This document shows, in pieces, positions 52,909-63,070 of a stretch of 64,000 bases of DNA. The stretch spans positions 3,076,001 to 3,140,000 of the forward strand of contig NZ_CP071182.1 in assembly GCF_017298635.1 (NCBI RefSeq), read 5' to 3'. The notes beneath the pieces were generated by a model that did no database searches, had not been told where the DNA came from, and was given only the letters and a program-made list of their open reading frames with translations. The DNA is from Paenalicyclobacillus mengziensis (lineage in GTDB: Bacteria; Bacillota; Bacilli; Alicyclobacillales; Alicyclobacillaceae). Every line of letters starts with the position of its first letter. Within the stretch, counting starts at the first letter, position 1. Position numbers and translations under genes: made by a program.

Positions 52909-54567
52909 TTAAAACACACTCGGCCGATACTCACCAAACTCATCGCGAAGTACGTCGCAAATTTCTCCGATAGTCGCATAAGCCCGGACCGCGTCAATGA
53001 TTGCGGGCATCAGGTTTCCTCCACCGACAGCTGTTTCACGAAGCCTTTGCAGTGCTGTCTGATGGGGTTCTATTGACCTTTCCCTCCTCAATTTTGCCAG
53101 GCTTGCAGCCTGCTTCTTACCGAGTTCCGGGTCAACGCGCAGCAGGTCTGGCTCTTCCTCATCGGCAGTAGTAAATTGGTTCACACCGACCACAATTTGC
53201 TGTCCCCGTTCAATCGCCTGCTGGGTGTCGTATGCAGCCCGGTGAATTTCCTGCTGCATGTAGCCCTCTTCTATCGCTTCAACAGCGCCGCCAAGTTCTT
53301 CGATGTAGTTGATGTATTCCCAGGCACGGGCTTCAACGGCATCTGTCAGTGCTTCGACGTAATAGCTGCCGCCAAGCGGATCGATTGTATCCGTGAGTCC
53401 GCTTTCATGAGCGAGAATCTGCTGCGTACGTAGTGCGAGTCGTGCAGATGATTCGGTGGGTAGCGCAAGTGCTTCGTCTCTTGAGTTGGTATGCAAACTC
53501 TGCGTACCGCCGAGTACTGCAGCCATGGCCTGGACAGTGACTCGCACGACATTGTTGTCGGGTTGCTGTGCGGTTAGAGTGCTGCCTGCGGTTTGTGTGT
53601 GAAAACGCAGTTGCATCGATTTCGGATTCTTGGCTTTAAACCGTTCCTTCATGATGCGCGCCCACATCCGTCTCGCTGCCCTGAACTTTGCTATCTCTTC
53701 AAAGAAGTCGTTGTGCGCGTTGAAAAAGAAGGAAAGCCTCGGTGCAAAGTCGTCCACTTGGAGTCCTGCTTTGATAGCCGCCTCAACATAGGCGATTGCA
53801 TTTGACAGCGTAAAGGCCAATTCTTGAACAGCCGTCGACCCTGCTTCACGGATATGGTAGCCACTGATTGAAATCGTGTTCCAGTTTGGCACTTCACGGG
53901 AACAAAAGTCAAAAATATCCGTAATCAGTCGCATCGAAGGTTTTGGCGGGAAGATGTAGGTCCCACGTGCGACGTATTCTTTGAGGATGTCGTTTTGGAT
54001 GGTTCCGGAAACCTGATTCCATGGCACACCCTGTTTCTCCGCGACCACCAGGTACATGGCGAGCAGAACAGACGCAGGAGCATTGATGGTCATCGATGTA
54101 CTGACCTTATCGAGCGGAATTTCGCAAAGCAGCGTTTCCATGTCGAGAATGGACGAGATTGAGACGCCGACCTTCCCTACCTCTCCCCTGGACATCGGAT
54201 GATCGGCATCATACCCGATTTGCGTCGGTAAATCGAATGCCGTGCTGAGCCCAGTCTGTCCCTGTTCTAATAGATAGCAAAAACGCGCGTTTGTCTCCTC
54301 GGCTGAGCCGAAGCCTGCGTATTGGCGCATGGTCCAAAAACGGCCGCGGTACATCGTCGGCTGGATACCGCGGGTGTATGGGTACTCTCCAGGAAAACCA
54401 AGTTTAGCGAGATAATTCTCGTCAGATAAAGGAGAATCTTTAGACGTATAAAGTCGCGAAATCGGAATATCAGAATGATTGGCAAAGCTTTGTTTACGCT
54501 CGGGCCGTTTTATGACTTTGGCCTCGGTCTTCTGTTGCCATTCATCAAGTCGTTCTTTAAGCGACAC
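52909..54567 (-). CDS. mutA: Methylmalonyl-CoA mutase, catalytic (large) subunit
   Basis: 552 aa. TIM-barrel substrate domain: [59 protein letters not shown]. It ends without a cobalamin domain, which is supplied by the next gene. The split subunit type converts (R)-methylmalonyl-CoA to succinyl-CoA. TIM-barrel motifs are intact. It lies downstream of a small ORF and lipB on the same strand. Confidence 0.93.
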   Translation of the reverse strand: MSLKERLDEWQQKTEAKVIKRPERKQSFANHSDIPISRLYTSKDSPLSDENYLAKLGFPGEYPYTRGIQPTMYRGRFWTMRQYAGFGSAEETNARFCYLLEQGQTGLSTAFDLPTQIGYDADHPMSRGEVGKVGVSISSILDMETLLCEIPLDKVSTSMTINAPASVLLAMYLVVAEKQGVPWNQVSGTIQNDILKEYVARGTYIFPPKPSMRLITDIFDFCSREVPNWNTISISGYHIREAGSTAVQELAFTLSNAIAYVEAAIKAGLQVDDFAPRLSFFFNAHNDFFEEIAKFRAARRMWARIMKERFKAKNPKSMQLRFHTQTAGSTLTAQQPDNNVVRVTVQAMAAVLGGTQSLHTNSRDEALALPTESSARLALRTQQILAHESGLTDTIDPLGGSYYVEALTDAVEARAWEYINYIEELGGAVEAIEEGYMQQEIHRAAYDTQQAIERGQQIVVGVNQFTTADEEEPDLLRVDPELGKKQAASLAKLRRERSIEPHQTALQRLRETAVGGGNLMPAIIDAVRAYATIGEICDVLRDEFGEYRPSVF

Positions 54568-54650
54568 ACCTCATCTCCCCTTCCCAGAGCAGCCATTTGC
54601 ATGAGCCGAACCCGGGGTGACGGTTTCGCCACCCCGGTGCACGACTCGGC

Positions 54651-54752
54651 TTACTTTCTTCCACGGCCTACGATACCGCCGGCAACCCAGATACCACCCA
54701 TGACAATGAATAAAATGACGACCATGATGGTTGCGGTGACAGCAAGGCTCAT
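54651..54752 (-). CDS. 33-residue hydrophobic small protein
   Basis: 33 codons from the ATG at 54752 with GAGGTGA four bases upstream; stop TAA at 54651. The peptide begins MSLAVTATIMVVILFIVMGG, has one membrane helix, and ends in a basic GRGRK. A hairpin (CCGGGGTG with CACCCCGG, about 54612-54637) lies past the stop. It follows lipB by 4 bp and precedes mutA. No family recognised. Confidence 0.6.
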   Translation of the reverse strand: MSLAVTATIMVVILFIVMGGIWVAGGIVGRGRK

Positions 54753-54756
54753 GATT

Positions 54757-55458
54757 TCACCTCTTCTCTGCTAGGGATACCTCAAAGACTTCGGCAAACG
54801 AGTGCAAAATACGTTGTTGCCAATCGACGTATGAGACCGGGTCAGAAGTCAGTTCGCGAACGGAAGTGACTCCCTTGTCCACTATGCCACAAGGAATAAT
54901 GGTTTGGAAATGGTTCAAATCGGTCGTGACATTGAACGCCAAACCGTGGGATGTGACGAACTCACCCGTGTTTCGTCGCTTTACCCTGGCGCCGATGGCG
55001 CATATCTTTGCATCCCCAACCCAAACTCCAGGATAGCCTTCGAGTCGTCGACCTTCTACGTCAACTTCCTGCAGTGCCAAGAGAACGACTTCTTCCAACA
55101 TCCGAACGTAGCGGCTGACGTCATTCTTCCAAGGGTTAAGGTGCAATACTGGATAGACTACCAATTGGCCGGGCCCGTGGTAGGTCACGTCACCGCCCCT
55201 GTCAACATTAAAAACCTCGAACCCAAGACGCGAAAGTTCCTCGTCCGAAGCGACGATATGATCTCTGGTTCCGTTTTTTCCAATCGTAATGGTCGGCGGG
55301 TGTTCAACAGTGAACACTACCTGTTCGTCCACGTCACTAGAGAGTAAAGCGGCGGCCTGCTGTTCCTGTACCAGAAGCGCAGACTGGTATGCCATTTTTC
55401 CGAGGTCTATCCAACTTACGACGGTGCTTGCCGTGTTTGGCTCAGGGACAGTATTCAT
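54757..55458 (-). CDS. lipB: Octanoyl-[acyl carrier protein]:protein octanoyltransferase
   Basis: 233 aa. [18 protein letters not shown], the catalytic Cys in IIPCGI and Lys in [14 protein letters not shown] identify the LipB family. It transfers octanoyl from ACP to lipoyl domains, including the E2 proteins of this window. Bacillus itself uses LipM/LipL instead of LipB. The ATG overlaps the lipA stop by four bases. Confidence 0.93.
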   Translation of the reverse strand: MNTVPEPNTASTVVSWIDLGKMAYQSALLVQEQQAAALLSSDVDEQVVFTVEHPPTITIGKNGTRDHIVASDEELSRLGFEVFNVDRGGDVTYHGPGQLVVYPVLHLNPWKNDVSRYVRMLEEVVLLALQEVDVEGRRLEGYPGVWVGDAKICAIGARVKRRNTGEFVTSHGLAFNVTTDLNHFQTIIPCGIVDKGVTSVRELTSDPVSYVDWQQRILHSFAEVFEVSLAEKR

Positions 55459-56435
55459 TCGCGTCCCCCTGCCTCGACGGCATCCGCTCCAGGTTTATTT
55501 GTCAATGACTGAATGGGCATACCACCCGCACGTTGCACCTGTTCATGCGCATGGTATGAACTTCGTACCAGCGGCCCGGATTCGACGTGTGCAAACCCGC
55601 GCTTTAGACCTTCGCCGCGAAACTGCAAAAACTCTGTCGGCGTGTAAAACTTCTCGACGAGCAAGTGACGCTTGGTGGGTTGTAGGTACTGTCCGACAGT
55701 GACGATATCGACACCAACAGCGCGCAGGTCATCCATCGTCTCAAGGACCTCTTCGAACGTCTCCCCCAAACCTACCATGATGCTCGATTTCGTGCGAATA
55801 TCCGGACGCAGCGTCTTGGAACGCTGCAACAACTCCAACGTACGGTCGTACTTGGCACGCGACCGGACCGAATCGGACAGCCTGCGCACGGTTTCAATGT
55901 TATGGTTTAAAATGTCCGGAGAAGCGTCAAGAACCGTTTTCAGGTCCTCAATTCGACCGAGAAAGTCAGGGATGAGGACTTCGACGCCGCACTCCGGGAG
56001 ACGTTCGCGAACAGCCCGGATGGTCGCCGCAAAAATGCTCGATCCGCCGTCTTCCAGGTCATCACGAGCGACACTCGTGATGACCACGTGCTGTAGACCC
56101 ATGTTAACAACAGCGTCTGCCACCCGTTTTGGTTCAAGGCGGTCAAGATGTGAGGGACGGCCACTGGTCACTGCGCAAAAGCGACAAGCCCGGGTACATA
56201 CGTCCCCTAAAATCATAAAAGTCGCTGTACGGTGTTCCCAGCAATCATAAATGTTGGGACACCTTGCTTCCTCACACACCGTATGTAATTCCTGCCCACG
56301 CATCAGGTCCTTCAGGTCTTTGTAGTTTGGACCTGTCTTCATATGAATCTTCAGCCAATCCGGGCGATTGGCCGCTTGCTCCCTCATCTTGTCTTGTTTG
56401 ATGCGCTGTTTCTCAGCAAGTTTGGACTCCACCAT
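55455..56435 (-). CDS. lipA: Lipoyl synthase
   Basis: 326 aa from the ATG at 56435 with AAGGAAG seven bases upstream. Auxiliary 4Fe-4S ligands [13 protein letters not shown] and radical-SAM site CTRACRFC. It inserts sulfur at C6 and C8 of the octanoyl chain. With lipB it forms a lipoylation pair next to the branched-chain oxo-acid dehydrogenase genes. Confidence 0.95.
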   Translation of the reverse strand: MVESKLAEKQRIKQDKMREQAANRPDWLKIHMKTGPNYKDLKDLMRGQELHTVCEEARCPNIYDCWEHRTATFMILGDVCTRACRFCAVTSGRPSHLDRLEPKRVADAVVNMGLQHVVITSVARDDLEDGGSSIFAATIRAVRERLPECGVEVLIPDFLGRIEDLKTVLDASPDILNHNIETVRRLSDSVRSRAKYDRTLELLQRSKTLRPDIRTKSSIMVGLGETFEEVLETMDDLRAVGVDIVTVGQYLQPTKRHLLVEKFYTPTEFLQFRGEGLKRGFAHVESGPLVRSSYHAHEQVQRAGGMPIQSLTNKPGADAVEAGGRE

Positions 56436-56525
56436 GTGCTCGCTTCCTTTCTGCCTCAACCACTGCAACAAACCTGGCTTCCAGGGTTCATTCACTAGTG
56501 TAAAGCATCGTTCTATGAAATCAAA

Positions 56526-56546
56526 GGATGGCGGAAACCGCCATCC
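56526..56546 (-). terminator. Terminator of the bkd operon
   Basis: GGATGGCGG (56526-56534) and CCGCCATCC (56538-56546) form a perfect 9-bp stem with an AAA loop. TTTGATTTC follows on the minus strand. It lies 84 bp past the bkdB stop and before lipA. Confidence 0.8.
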
Positions 56547-56630
56547 CAAAAACACACCCATCAGATGCACGATAAAGCAACGGGTCCCTGGTACGGAACC
56601 GAAAGACGAGACGTGCCGCGCAGCGACGAG

Positions 56631-58022
56631 TCAATACAGAACCGTTTGATGGTCAAACGACTCAAGGCGCTCACGAACAGCCCTTAAAAACTGACCAGCT
56701 ACCCAACCGTCGAGAACGCGATGGTCGAGCGAAAGACACAGGTTTACCATACTGCGAACGGCAATCGCGTCATTCTGAACGACAACTGGCCGTTTTACAA
56801 TCGACTCCACGGACAGGATTCCTGCTTGTGGAGCGTTGAGGATGGGCTGGGACAGCACGGACCCAAACGCACCGGTATTGTTCACTGTGAATGTACCGCC
56901 CTGTACATCACTCATAAGAAGTCGGCCAGAGCGAGCCTTAGCAGCGAGTTCATTCACACTGTGCGCGAGTCCTGCGACACTGAGCCTGTCCGCGTCTTGA
57001 ATCACCGGAACAACGAGAACATCGTCAGTAGCCACTGCAATGGAGATGTTGATGCGGCGGTGCATGATGATTTTTTCGTCAATCCACGATGCATTCATGA
57101 TGGGGTAACGCTTCAGGGCTTCAGCCACTGCCTTGATGAAGAAAGGCAGGTATGTTAAATCAATGCCTTCCTTGCGCTTGAAATCCCCTTTCACATGGTT
57201 GCGAAAGTTGACGAGAGAAGTTACGTCCGCTTCGACCATCGTCCACGCATGCGGTGCCGTCTGCTTACTCTCCACCATCCGCTTTGCTATCGTCTTGCGG
57301 ATGGGCGATGGCGTAATCCATTCTTCGTCCAAACTGACTGGCCCTGCTGCGGCTGTGCCCGTTCCGGCTGCATCGGCAGGATGGTTCGTATCAGCGCTCG
57401 TTTGACCTGAGGCGAGAGTTTGTCTTTCTTGCTCGCTAGCCATCGAGCCGTCTCGCGGTTTCTCCTCACCGACTCCGCCGTCGTCCGTTCGCCGCGCGAC
57501 GTACGTCAGCACGTCCTTGCGCGTAATGCGCCCACCTTCCCCGGTTCCGCGCAAAAGATTCAGGTCTACACCGTGTTCGTCCGCGAGACGCAACACAGCG
57601 GGCGAATAACGCCCACGCGGTAAAGCAGAGTCATGCGTCAAACTGTCGGCATCGACAACCGGACTTTCGCTTACAGGTCTAGCTGGTGTCTCAAGCATGG
57701 CGTCGCCTTGGTTTGGGGTGCTGGAATTGAATTCACTCTCGACGTTCTGGGGTCGAGCACTATCTTGCATCTCCAAGACTGCATCGCCGTCGGCGGCAAT
57801 TTTGCAAATGACTGTCCCAACCGCAACCGTATCTCCCTCACCAATCAGAAGTTCCTCCATCACACCGTCGAAGTCAGACGGAACCTCGGCGGTCACCTTA
57901 TCGGTGATAACTTCGGCAATGGGTTCGTATTTGCTGACCGGATCGCCAACAGACTTCAACCACTTGCCAATAGTGCCTTCAGTGACGCTTTCGCCGAGTT
58001 GCGGCATCTTGACGTCAGGCAT
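56631..58022 (-). CDS. bkdB: Branched-chain 2-oxo acid dehydrogenase E2 (lipoamide acyltransferase)
   Basis: 463 aa from the ATG at 58022. Lipoyl domain (Lys in EVITDKVTAEV), acidic and Pro-rich linker, E3-binding domain (YSPAVLRLADEHGVDLNLLRGTGEGGRITRKDV) and acyltransferase with DHRVLDGWVAGQFL. Last gene of lpdV-bkdAA-bkdAB-bkdB. Makes isobutyryl-, isovaleryl- and 2-methylbutyryl-CoA, precursors of branched fatty acids. Confidence 0.93.
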   Translation of the reverse strand: MPDVKMPQLGESVTEGTIGKWLKSVGDPVSKYEPIAEVITDKVTAEVPSDFDGVMEELLIGEGDTVAVGTVICKIAADGDAVLEMQDSARPQNVESEFNSSTPNQGDAMLETPARPVSESPVVDADSLTHDSALPRGRYSPAVLRLADEHGVDLNLLRGTGEGGRITRKDVLTYVARRTDDGGVGEEKPRDGSMASEQERQTLASGQTSADTNHPADAAGTGTAAAGPVSLDEEWITPSPIRKTIAKRMVESKQTAPHAWTMVEADVTSLVNFRNHVKGDFKRKEGIDLTYLPFFIKAVAEALKRYPIMNASWIDEKIIMHRRINISIAVATDDVLVVPVIQDADRLSVAGLAHSVNELAAKARSGRLLMSDVQGGTFTVNNTGAFGSVLSQPILNAPQAGILSVESIVKRPVVVQNDAIAVRSMVNLCLSLDHRVLDGWVAGQFLRAVRERLESFDHQTVLY

Positions 58023-58084
58023 CCACTTCACCCTTTCTGTTTGTCCGGATGTATCTAGGGCCTATCAGGAAACAAAGTGGTCCA

Positions 58085-59074
58085 TCAGAACCTTGCGAGC
58101 TTCAGCATGGCTTCAAACACTTTGTCAACCGACAACATATAGGCCTTTTCAAGCACAGAACTAAATGGCATCGCCGGTACTTCCGGTCCGGCAAGCCTGG
58201 CAATTGGAGCGTCGAGATCGAACAAAGCAGATTCGGCGATGATTGCCGCAACCTCTGCACCAATCCCAGAAGCCTTGTTATCCTCGTGGACAATCAGCAC
58301 CTTACCGGTTTTTCGGGCGGCTTTGAGAATGGTCTCTGTATCAAGCGGGCGCAGTGTCCGTAAGTCGACAACGTGTGCCTGGTAACCTGCCTTTTCAAGT
58401 TCTTCGGCAGCTTCAAGCGCAAGATGCAGGGCGTAACCGTACGATATGACGGTAATGTCATCCCCGTTTCTCGCAACCTTGGCACGACCGATTTCCACCG
58501 TGTAGTCTTCGTCGGGGATTTCTCCCTTCACCGATCGGTACAACTTTTTGTGCTCGAAGAACAAAACGGGGTCAGGGTCGCGAATGGCCGCCTTCAGTAA
58601 CCCCTTTGCGTCATACGGGGTTGCAGGTGTGACAATTTTGAGCCCTGGCACATGAGCAAAAATGGCTTCCAAGCTCTGTGAGTGATAGAGCGCGCCGTGA
58701 ACCCCACCGCCATACGGGGCGCGGACAACAATCGGACTGCTCCAGTCGTTGTTCGACCGATATCGCATTTTCGAGGCTTCACTGATGATTTGATTGACGG
58801 CAGGCAGAATGAAATCGGCAAACTGAATTTCAGCGACGGGAATCATGCCGGCTGCTGCAGCGCCGATGGCTACGCCGACGATAGCGGATTCTGTCAACGG
58901 AAAATCTAAACACCGGTATTCCCCAAACTCCTCCTGTAAACCTGATGTGACACGAAAGACGCCGCCGCGGACGCCAACGTCTTCACCAAGGACAAACACG
59001 CTGCTGTCCCGTTTCATCTCTTCATAGAGCGCGTCGTGTATTGCCTCGATGTACAACTTAGTAGCCACGGCCAT
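58085..59074 (-). CDS. bkdAB: Branched-chain 2-oxo acid dehydrogenase E1 beta
   Basis: 329 aa transketolase-like subunit: VFVLGEDVGVRGGVFRVT, RAPYGGGVHGALYHSQSLEAIFAHVPGLKIV, HEDNKASGIGAEVAAII. Binds the thiamine diphosphate pyrimidine with E1 alpha. The start overlaps the E1 alpha end by 17 bp. PDH E1 beta is similar; the bcd-lpdV context supports branched-chain specificity. Confidence 0.93.
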   Translation of the reverse strand: MAVATKLYIEAIHDALYEEMKRDSSVFVLGEDVGVRGGVFRVTSGLQEEFGEYRCLDFPLTESAIVGVAIGAAAAGMIPVAEIQFADFILPAVNQIISEASKMRYRSNNDWSSPIVVRAPYGGGVHGALYHSQSLEAIFAHVPGLKIVTPATPYDAKGLLKAAIRDPDPVLFFEHKKLYRSVKGEIPDEDYTVEIGRAKVARNGDDITVISYGYALHLALEAAEELEKAGYQAHVVDLRTLRPLDTETILKAARKTGKVLIVHEDNKASGIGAEVAAIIAESALFDLDAPIARLAGPEVPAMPFSSVLEKAYMLSVDKVFEAMLKLARF

Positions 59075-60071
59075 CCGCCTCCTCTGCGTAGACGAATTTG
59101 GTCAAAGTGGCAGGGTCGGCTTGTGGAGCTGATTCGGCGTAGGAAGTCGCCTCGTTGACCTCATTCAAGATTTCCTTGCGCGAAGCCGCGTCCCGTGCCT
59201 CGTCCATGAGTCCTGCGTCGAAGAGATACTGGCGCATGCGTACGATGGAGTCAGTCTGCCGCGCGGCTTCAACCTCTTCCCGAGAGCGGTAAGTTCTGTC
59301 GTCATCGTCGCTCGAATGGGGAACCAGCCGGTACGTCTTTGCCTCCACAAGCGTTGGGCCGCCGCCAGCACGCGCCTTTTCCACGGCCTGTTTCATGACG
59401 CGATAGACTTCAAGTGGGTCCATTCCGTCGACAACAACACCTTCAAATCCATAGCCAGGTGCCCTATCTGCAACGTTTTCGCATCCCAATTGCTTTTTTG
59501 TCGGGACGGAGATGGCATACTGGTTGTTCTCACAGAAAAACACGACCGGTAGCTTGTGGATTCCAGCAAAGTTTGCCGCTTCGTGAAAGTCACCCTGGTT
59601 GCTCGTCCCTTCACCGAACGAAACGTATGTTACGTAGTCCTCTCCCCGCATCTTGGCTGCAAGCGCCGCTCCAACTGCGTGCGGGATTTGTGTACCAACT
59701 GGGCTCGATCCGCTGATGATTCGCCGAGCACGGTCGCCAAAATGCCCTGGCATCTGTCGTCCGCCGCTGTTTGGATCTTCCGGCTTGCCAAAGGCGGACA
59801 ACAGTTCCGTCTTGGCTGTGTGACCGTAGATGAGCACGAGACACAGGTCACGGTAGTAGGGTGCGATATAGTCGCGATTTCTATCGAGCGCAAAGCCAGC
59901 CCCTGCCTGCGCTCCCTCTTGACCCTGACAGGAGATGACAAACGGAACCTTCCCACTGCGGTTCAACAGCCACATCCGCTCGTCAACGGTTCGAGCGAGC
60001 ACCATGTAGCGATACATTTCTAGCACTTGTTCATCGGTTAATCCAAGTTCAATGTGTTTCGCGGTTGCCAA
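59058..60071 (-). CDS. bkdAA: Branched-chain 2-oxo acid dehydrogenase E1 alpha
   Basis: 337 aa from a TTG at 60071 with AAAGGAGG seven bases upstream. Thiamine-diphosphate motif GEGTSNQGDFHEAANFAGIHKLPVVFFCENNQYA, regulatory-loop-like RLVPHSSDDDDRTYRS. It decarboxylates the oxo acid. Gap to lpdV: 26 bp. Confidence 0.94.
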   Translation of the reverse strand: MATAKHIELGLTDEQVLEMYRYMVLARTVDERMWLLNRSGKVPFVISCQGQEGAQAGAGFALDRNRDYIAPYYRDLCLVLIYGHTAKTELLSAFGKPEDPNSGGRQMPGHFGDRARRIISGSSPVGTQIPHAVGAALAAKMRGEDYVTYVSFGEGTSNQGDFHEAANFAGIHKLPVVFFCENNQYAISVPTKKQLGCENVADRAPGYGFEGVVVDGMDPLEVYRVMKQAVEKARAGGGPTLVEAKTYRLVPHSSDDDDRTYRSREEVEAARQTDSIVRMRQYLFDAGLMDEARDAASRKEILNEVNEATSYAESAPQADPATLTKFVYAEEADGRGY

Positions 60072-60097
60072 TCAACTGCCTCCTTTCAAGTCCGTTG

Positions 60098-61531
60098 TTA
60101 ACTGCCGTGAATTGCAAGCCCGTCAACCGCGAGCGCGGCCTCGCCGAGCGCTTCAGACAGTGTTGGATGCGGGTGTACAGTGTGGGCAATTTCCCACGGT
60201 GTGGCGTTTAGCACGCGAGCCAATCCTGCTTCTGTAATCTGGTCTGTCACATGCGGACCAATCATATGAACCCCAAGCAAGTCGTCACTGTTTGCGTCCG
60301 AGACGACCTTCACAAAGCCGTCGGCATCTCCGAACACCAGTGCCTTGCCGTTCGCTCGAAACTGAAACTTTCCTGTTTTTACCTGGTAGCCTTGTTCGCG
60401 TGCCTCAGCCTCTGTGAGACCGACGCTAGCGACCTCCGGCCGACTGTATGTGCATTTTGCCATCATCGTGTAATCAATCGGACGCGGATGAAAACCTGCC
60501 ATCACCTCAACCGCATGGATCCCCTCGTGCGCTGCCGCGTGAGCGAGTTGCACGCCGCCGATGACGTCCCCGATGGCAAAAATATTCTTTTCTTTCGTTT
60601 GATAATTTTCGTCGACGACAATCGCCCTTTGCTTGTTCAATTGAATCTCGGTGGCTTCAAGTCCGATATCGTCAACAACAGGAGCACGTCCGACAGCGAC
60701 CAACATCTGATTGGCTTCCATTGTCATCGTGTCAGTTCCCCGGACCTCCGCTTGGATGCGGACTTTATCTCCCGATATCTCAAGACTCGCCGGTTCCACT
60801 CGGGCCTCAGTGACAATCTTCACACCACGTTTTTTTAGTAGTCGAGCCGCTTCCTTCGAGATGTCCTCATCTTCGAGTGGTAAAATGCGCGGCAAAAACT
60901 CGATGAGTGTCACTTGTACGCCCATATCTGACAACATCGATGCCCACTCGACGCCGATAGCGCCAGCGCCAACGATAAGCATCGCCTCCGGCAGAGACGT
61001 GAGATTCAGCGCATCATCGCTGGAGAGAACCTTGATTCCGTCGAATGCTAAGCCAGGTAAGGACTTCGGAGTCGATCCGGTTGCGACAAGCGTATACCTC
61101 GGAGCCAGAATTTCTGTCTCTCCGTTCCCGTAGTCCACCATGACAGACCCTGCCTGCGGCGAAAAAATAGATGGTCCCATCAATCGCCCGACAGCGCTGT
61201 ATACCTGGATGTTGTGCTTTTTCATCAGAAACTGGACACCCTGATACAGTTGACCAACAACTTTGTCTTTTCTGGACATCGCCTGTGTCAGGTTCAACTT
61301 CGGTTGACTCAATTCAACGCCAAAACTTTCAGCTTCCTTGGCGACGGAAAACACTTCGGCAGTTCGCAGCAGAGCCTTGCTCGGTATGCATCCCCGGTGC
61401 AGACACGTACCTCCAAGTTTGTCGCGTTCAACGATAGCAACCTTCATCCCAAGCTGAGCGGCACGAATTGCGGCGACATAGCCGCCAGTTCCGCCGCCAA
61501 GGATAACGAGATCGAGTTCTGATTCCGGCAC
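60098..61531 (-). CDS. lpdV: Dihydrolipoamide dehydrogenase (E3)
   Basis: 477 aa. FAD site VILGGGTGGYVAAIRAA, redox disulfide GGTCLHRGCIPSK, NAD site IVGAGAIGVEWASML, and the C-terminal HPHPTLSEAL with the active-site His-Glu. Regenerates lipoate for the branched-chain complex and may also serve odhAB, which has no E3 beside it. A hairpin and a 15-bp tandem repeat lie between it and bcd. Confidence 0.95.
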   Translation of the reverse strand: MPESELDLVILGGGTGGYVAAIRAAQLGMKVAIVERDKLGGTCLHRGCIPSKALLRTAEVFSVAKEAESFGVELSQPKLNLTQAMSRKDKVVGQLYQGVQFLMKKHNIQVYSAVGRLMGPSIFSPQAGSVMVDYGNGETEILAPRYTLVATGSTPKSLPGLAFDGIKVLSSDDALNLTSLPEAMLIVGAGAIGVEWASMLSDMGVQVTLIEFLPRILPLEDEDISKEAARLLKKRGVKIVTEARVEPASLEISGDKVRIQAEVRGTDTMTMEANQMLVAVGRAPVVDDIGLEATEIQLNKQRAIVVDENYQTKEKNIFAIGDVIGGVQLAHAAAHEGIHAVEVMAGFHPRPIDYTMMAKCTYSRPEVASVGLTEAEAREQGYQVKTGKFQFRANGKALVFGDADGFVKVVSDANSDDLLGVHMIGPHVTDQITEAGLARVLNATPWEIAHTVHPHPTLSEALGEAALAVDGLAIHGS

Positions 61532-61627
61532 ACTCCGGTCCTCCCATTCGTAAAACGATACTTATTGTCATTCGATCGTCACGATGCCTATCTCAAAGTG
61601 ATGATGGCTTGTCATCTGAGTTACCAT

Positions 61628-61657
61628 GATACAACACACTGCGATACAACACACTGC
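61628..61657. repeat. 15-bp perfect tandem duplication upstream of lpdV
   Basis: GATACAACACACTGC occurs twice in a row (61628-61642 and 61643-61657). It is in the bcd-lpdV gap, about 100 bp before the lpdV start. It may be a replication-slippage product or a repeated protein site. Confidence 0.9.
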
Positions 61658-61667
61658 GCTCACCCCG

Positions 61668-61702
61668 AAAGAACGCGCAGGAGACGTTCCTGCGCGTTCT
61701 TT
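61668..61702 (-). terminator. Hairpin between bcd and lpdV
   Basis: AAAGAACGCGCAGGA (61668-61682) pairs with TCCTGCGCGTTCTTT (61688-61702) across a 5-base loop: a perfect 15-bp stem 11 bp past the bcd stop. The minus strand continues TTTCGGGG inside the stem end, so it may only partly stop transcription into lpdV. Confidence 0.75.
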
Positions 61703-61712
61703 TACAAATACC

Positions 61713-62789
61713 CTATTTCGCATTGCGAAGAAACGTGCTGCGAACCTGCTTCAACTGATTGATGCGGCTTTCTGCTAAATGATCGGCGGCCTTGTAACTC
61801 GGAATCCGCTCTTCAGCCGATACTCGATACAAGTCCAGCATGATCTTATAAATGTTCTCAACCTTCGCCTTGGCGCGCTCAACGTGATAACCTTCTAGTT
61901 CATCCGCGACATTGATAAGTCCGCCAGAGTTAATCACATAATCGGGGGCATAGAGAATACCCCGCTCGTGAAGGATGTCGCCGTGTCTCTCCTCTGCCAA
62001 CTGATTGTTGGCAGAACCAGCCACCATCTTGCACCGCAACCGATCGATGGTGTCGTCATTAATGATGGCACCAAGCGCACATGGAGCAAAAATGTCTACG
62101 TCTTGGCTAAAGATCTCTCCAGGTTCAACGACCTTGGCTTCAAGTTCCGTGGAAGCCCGGCGCAGTGCATCTTGATTGATGTCTGTAACAATCAATTCGG
62201 CACCAGCGTCTTTTAAGTATTCAGCCAGTGCGTAACCGACACTCCCTAAGCCTTGAATGGCAACCTTCCTGCCCGCGAGGTCGTCTGTACCAAGTGCAAC
62301 CTTTGCCGTGGCTTGCAACCCGCGAAACACACCGAGAGCTGTCATTGGGCTCGGATTCCCGCTCGAGCCGTAGGCACTTGAAACCCCTGTCACATACTTG
62401 GTTTCCATATGAATGAGGTCCATGTCGTGAACCGTTGTTCCAACGTCCTCTGCCGTGATGTAACGACCGTTCAGACTTTGAATGTATCTGCCAAGAGCCC
62501 GGAACAGAGCTTCGCTCTTATCCTTTTTTGCGTCGCCAATCACGACGGTCTTGCCGCCGCCAAGGTTCAACCCAGCTGCAGCCGCCTTATAGGTCATGCC
62601 GCGTGCCAATCGCAGGGCATCCGTGACAGCAGCTTCTTCACTCGCATAGGTCCACATGCGGCAGCCTCCGAGAGCGGGACCCAAGGTCGTGTCGTGAATG
62701 GCAATGATGGCTTTGAGGCCGGATGCTTCGTCATGGCAAAAAACAACTTGTTCATAGTCGTACTTCTCCAGGTAGCTGAACAACTCCAT
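61713..62789 (-). CDS. bcd: Leucine/valine (branched-chain amino acid) dehydrogenase
   Basis: 358 aa. Glu/Leu/Phe/Val dehydrogenase family, short form: [35 protein letters not shown] with catalytic Lys, Rossmann [20 protein letters not shown], and ANNQLAEE. Deaminates Leu, Val and Ile to 2-oxo acids with NAD. The ATG has AAGGAGG ten bases upstream. First gene after the sigma-54-like promoter and next to the activator gene. Confidence 0.92.
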   Translation of the reverse strand: MELFSYLEKYDYEQVVFCHDEASGLKAIIAIHDTTLGPALGGCRMWTYASEEAAVTDALRLARGMTYKAAAAGLNLGGGKTVVIGDAKKDKSEALFRALGRYIQSLNGRYITAEDVGTTVHDMDLIHMETKYVTGVSSAYGSSGNPSPMTALGVFRGLQATAKVALGTDDLAGRKVAIQGLGSVGYALAEYLKDAGAELIVTDINQDALRRASTELEAKVVEPGEIFSQDVDIFAPCALGAIINDDTIDRLRCKMVAGSANNQLAEERHGDILHERGILYAPDYVINSGGLINVADELEGYHVERAKAKVENIYKIMLDLYRVSAEERIPSYKAADHLAESRINQLKQVRSTFLRNAK

Positions 62790-62911
62790 CGGGTATGTTC
62801 CTCCTTCGTGTCTCCACTAGCATATACCATCATTCGGGACACGCCAAATATTGAAAAACTCGGGATTTCGCGCCCATTGAACTTACTTGAAATTCCTCGT
62901 CATATGATTTA

Positions 62912-62927
62912 AGCAAAACTCGTGCCA
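62912..62927 (-). promoter_or_regulatory. Sigma-54 (-24/-12) promoter of bcd
   Basis: On the minus strand TGGCACGAGTTTTGCT is a full match to the TGGCACG-N4-TTGCW consensus with correct GG/GC spacing. Predicted transcription start is near 62901, about 110 bp before the bcd ATG. The sigma-54 activator gene lies upstream. Confidence 0.88.
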
Positions 62928-63004
62928 TCAAATTTGTTTTCACGACCATCGTTCCGTGCAACGCGGCCTTCGAGCTTCAACTTGGCTCATATGATGGGCT
63001 TGCT

Positions 63005-63070
63005 GGCAAACACATGCAAAATATTGCACATACATAACGCAATTTTATGCATGGTACGCAAAAAATTGCA
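63005..63070. promoter_or_regulatory. Array of 14-bp dyads, candidate BkdR enhancer sites
   Basis: Three copies of the dyad YGCAAWWWWWTGCA: TGCAAAATATTGCA (63015-63028), CGCAATTTTATGCA (63038-63051), CGCAAAAAATTGCA (63057-63070). A looser copy GGCAAACACATGCA (63005-63018) shares the first TGCA. Starts are 23 and 19 bp apart, close to two helical turns. They lie roughly 110-170 bp upstream of the predicted transcription start, a normal enhancer distance. Confidence 0.7.
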
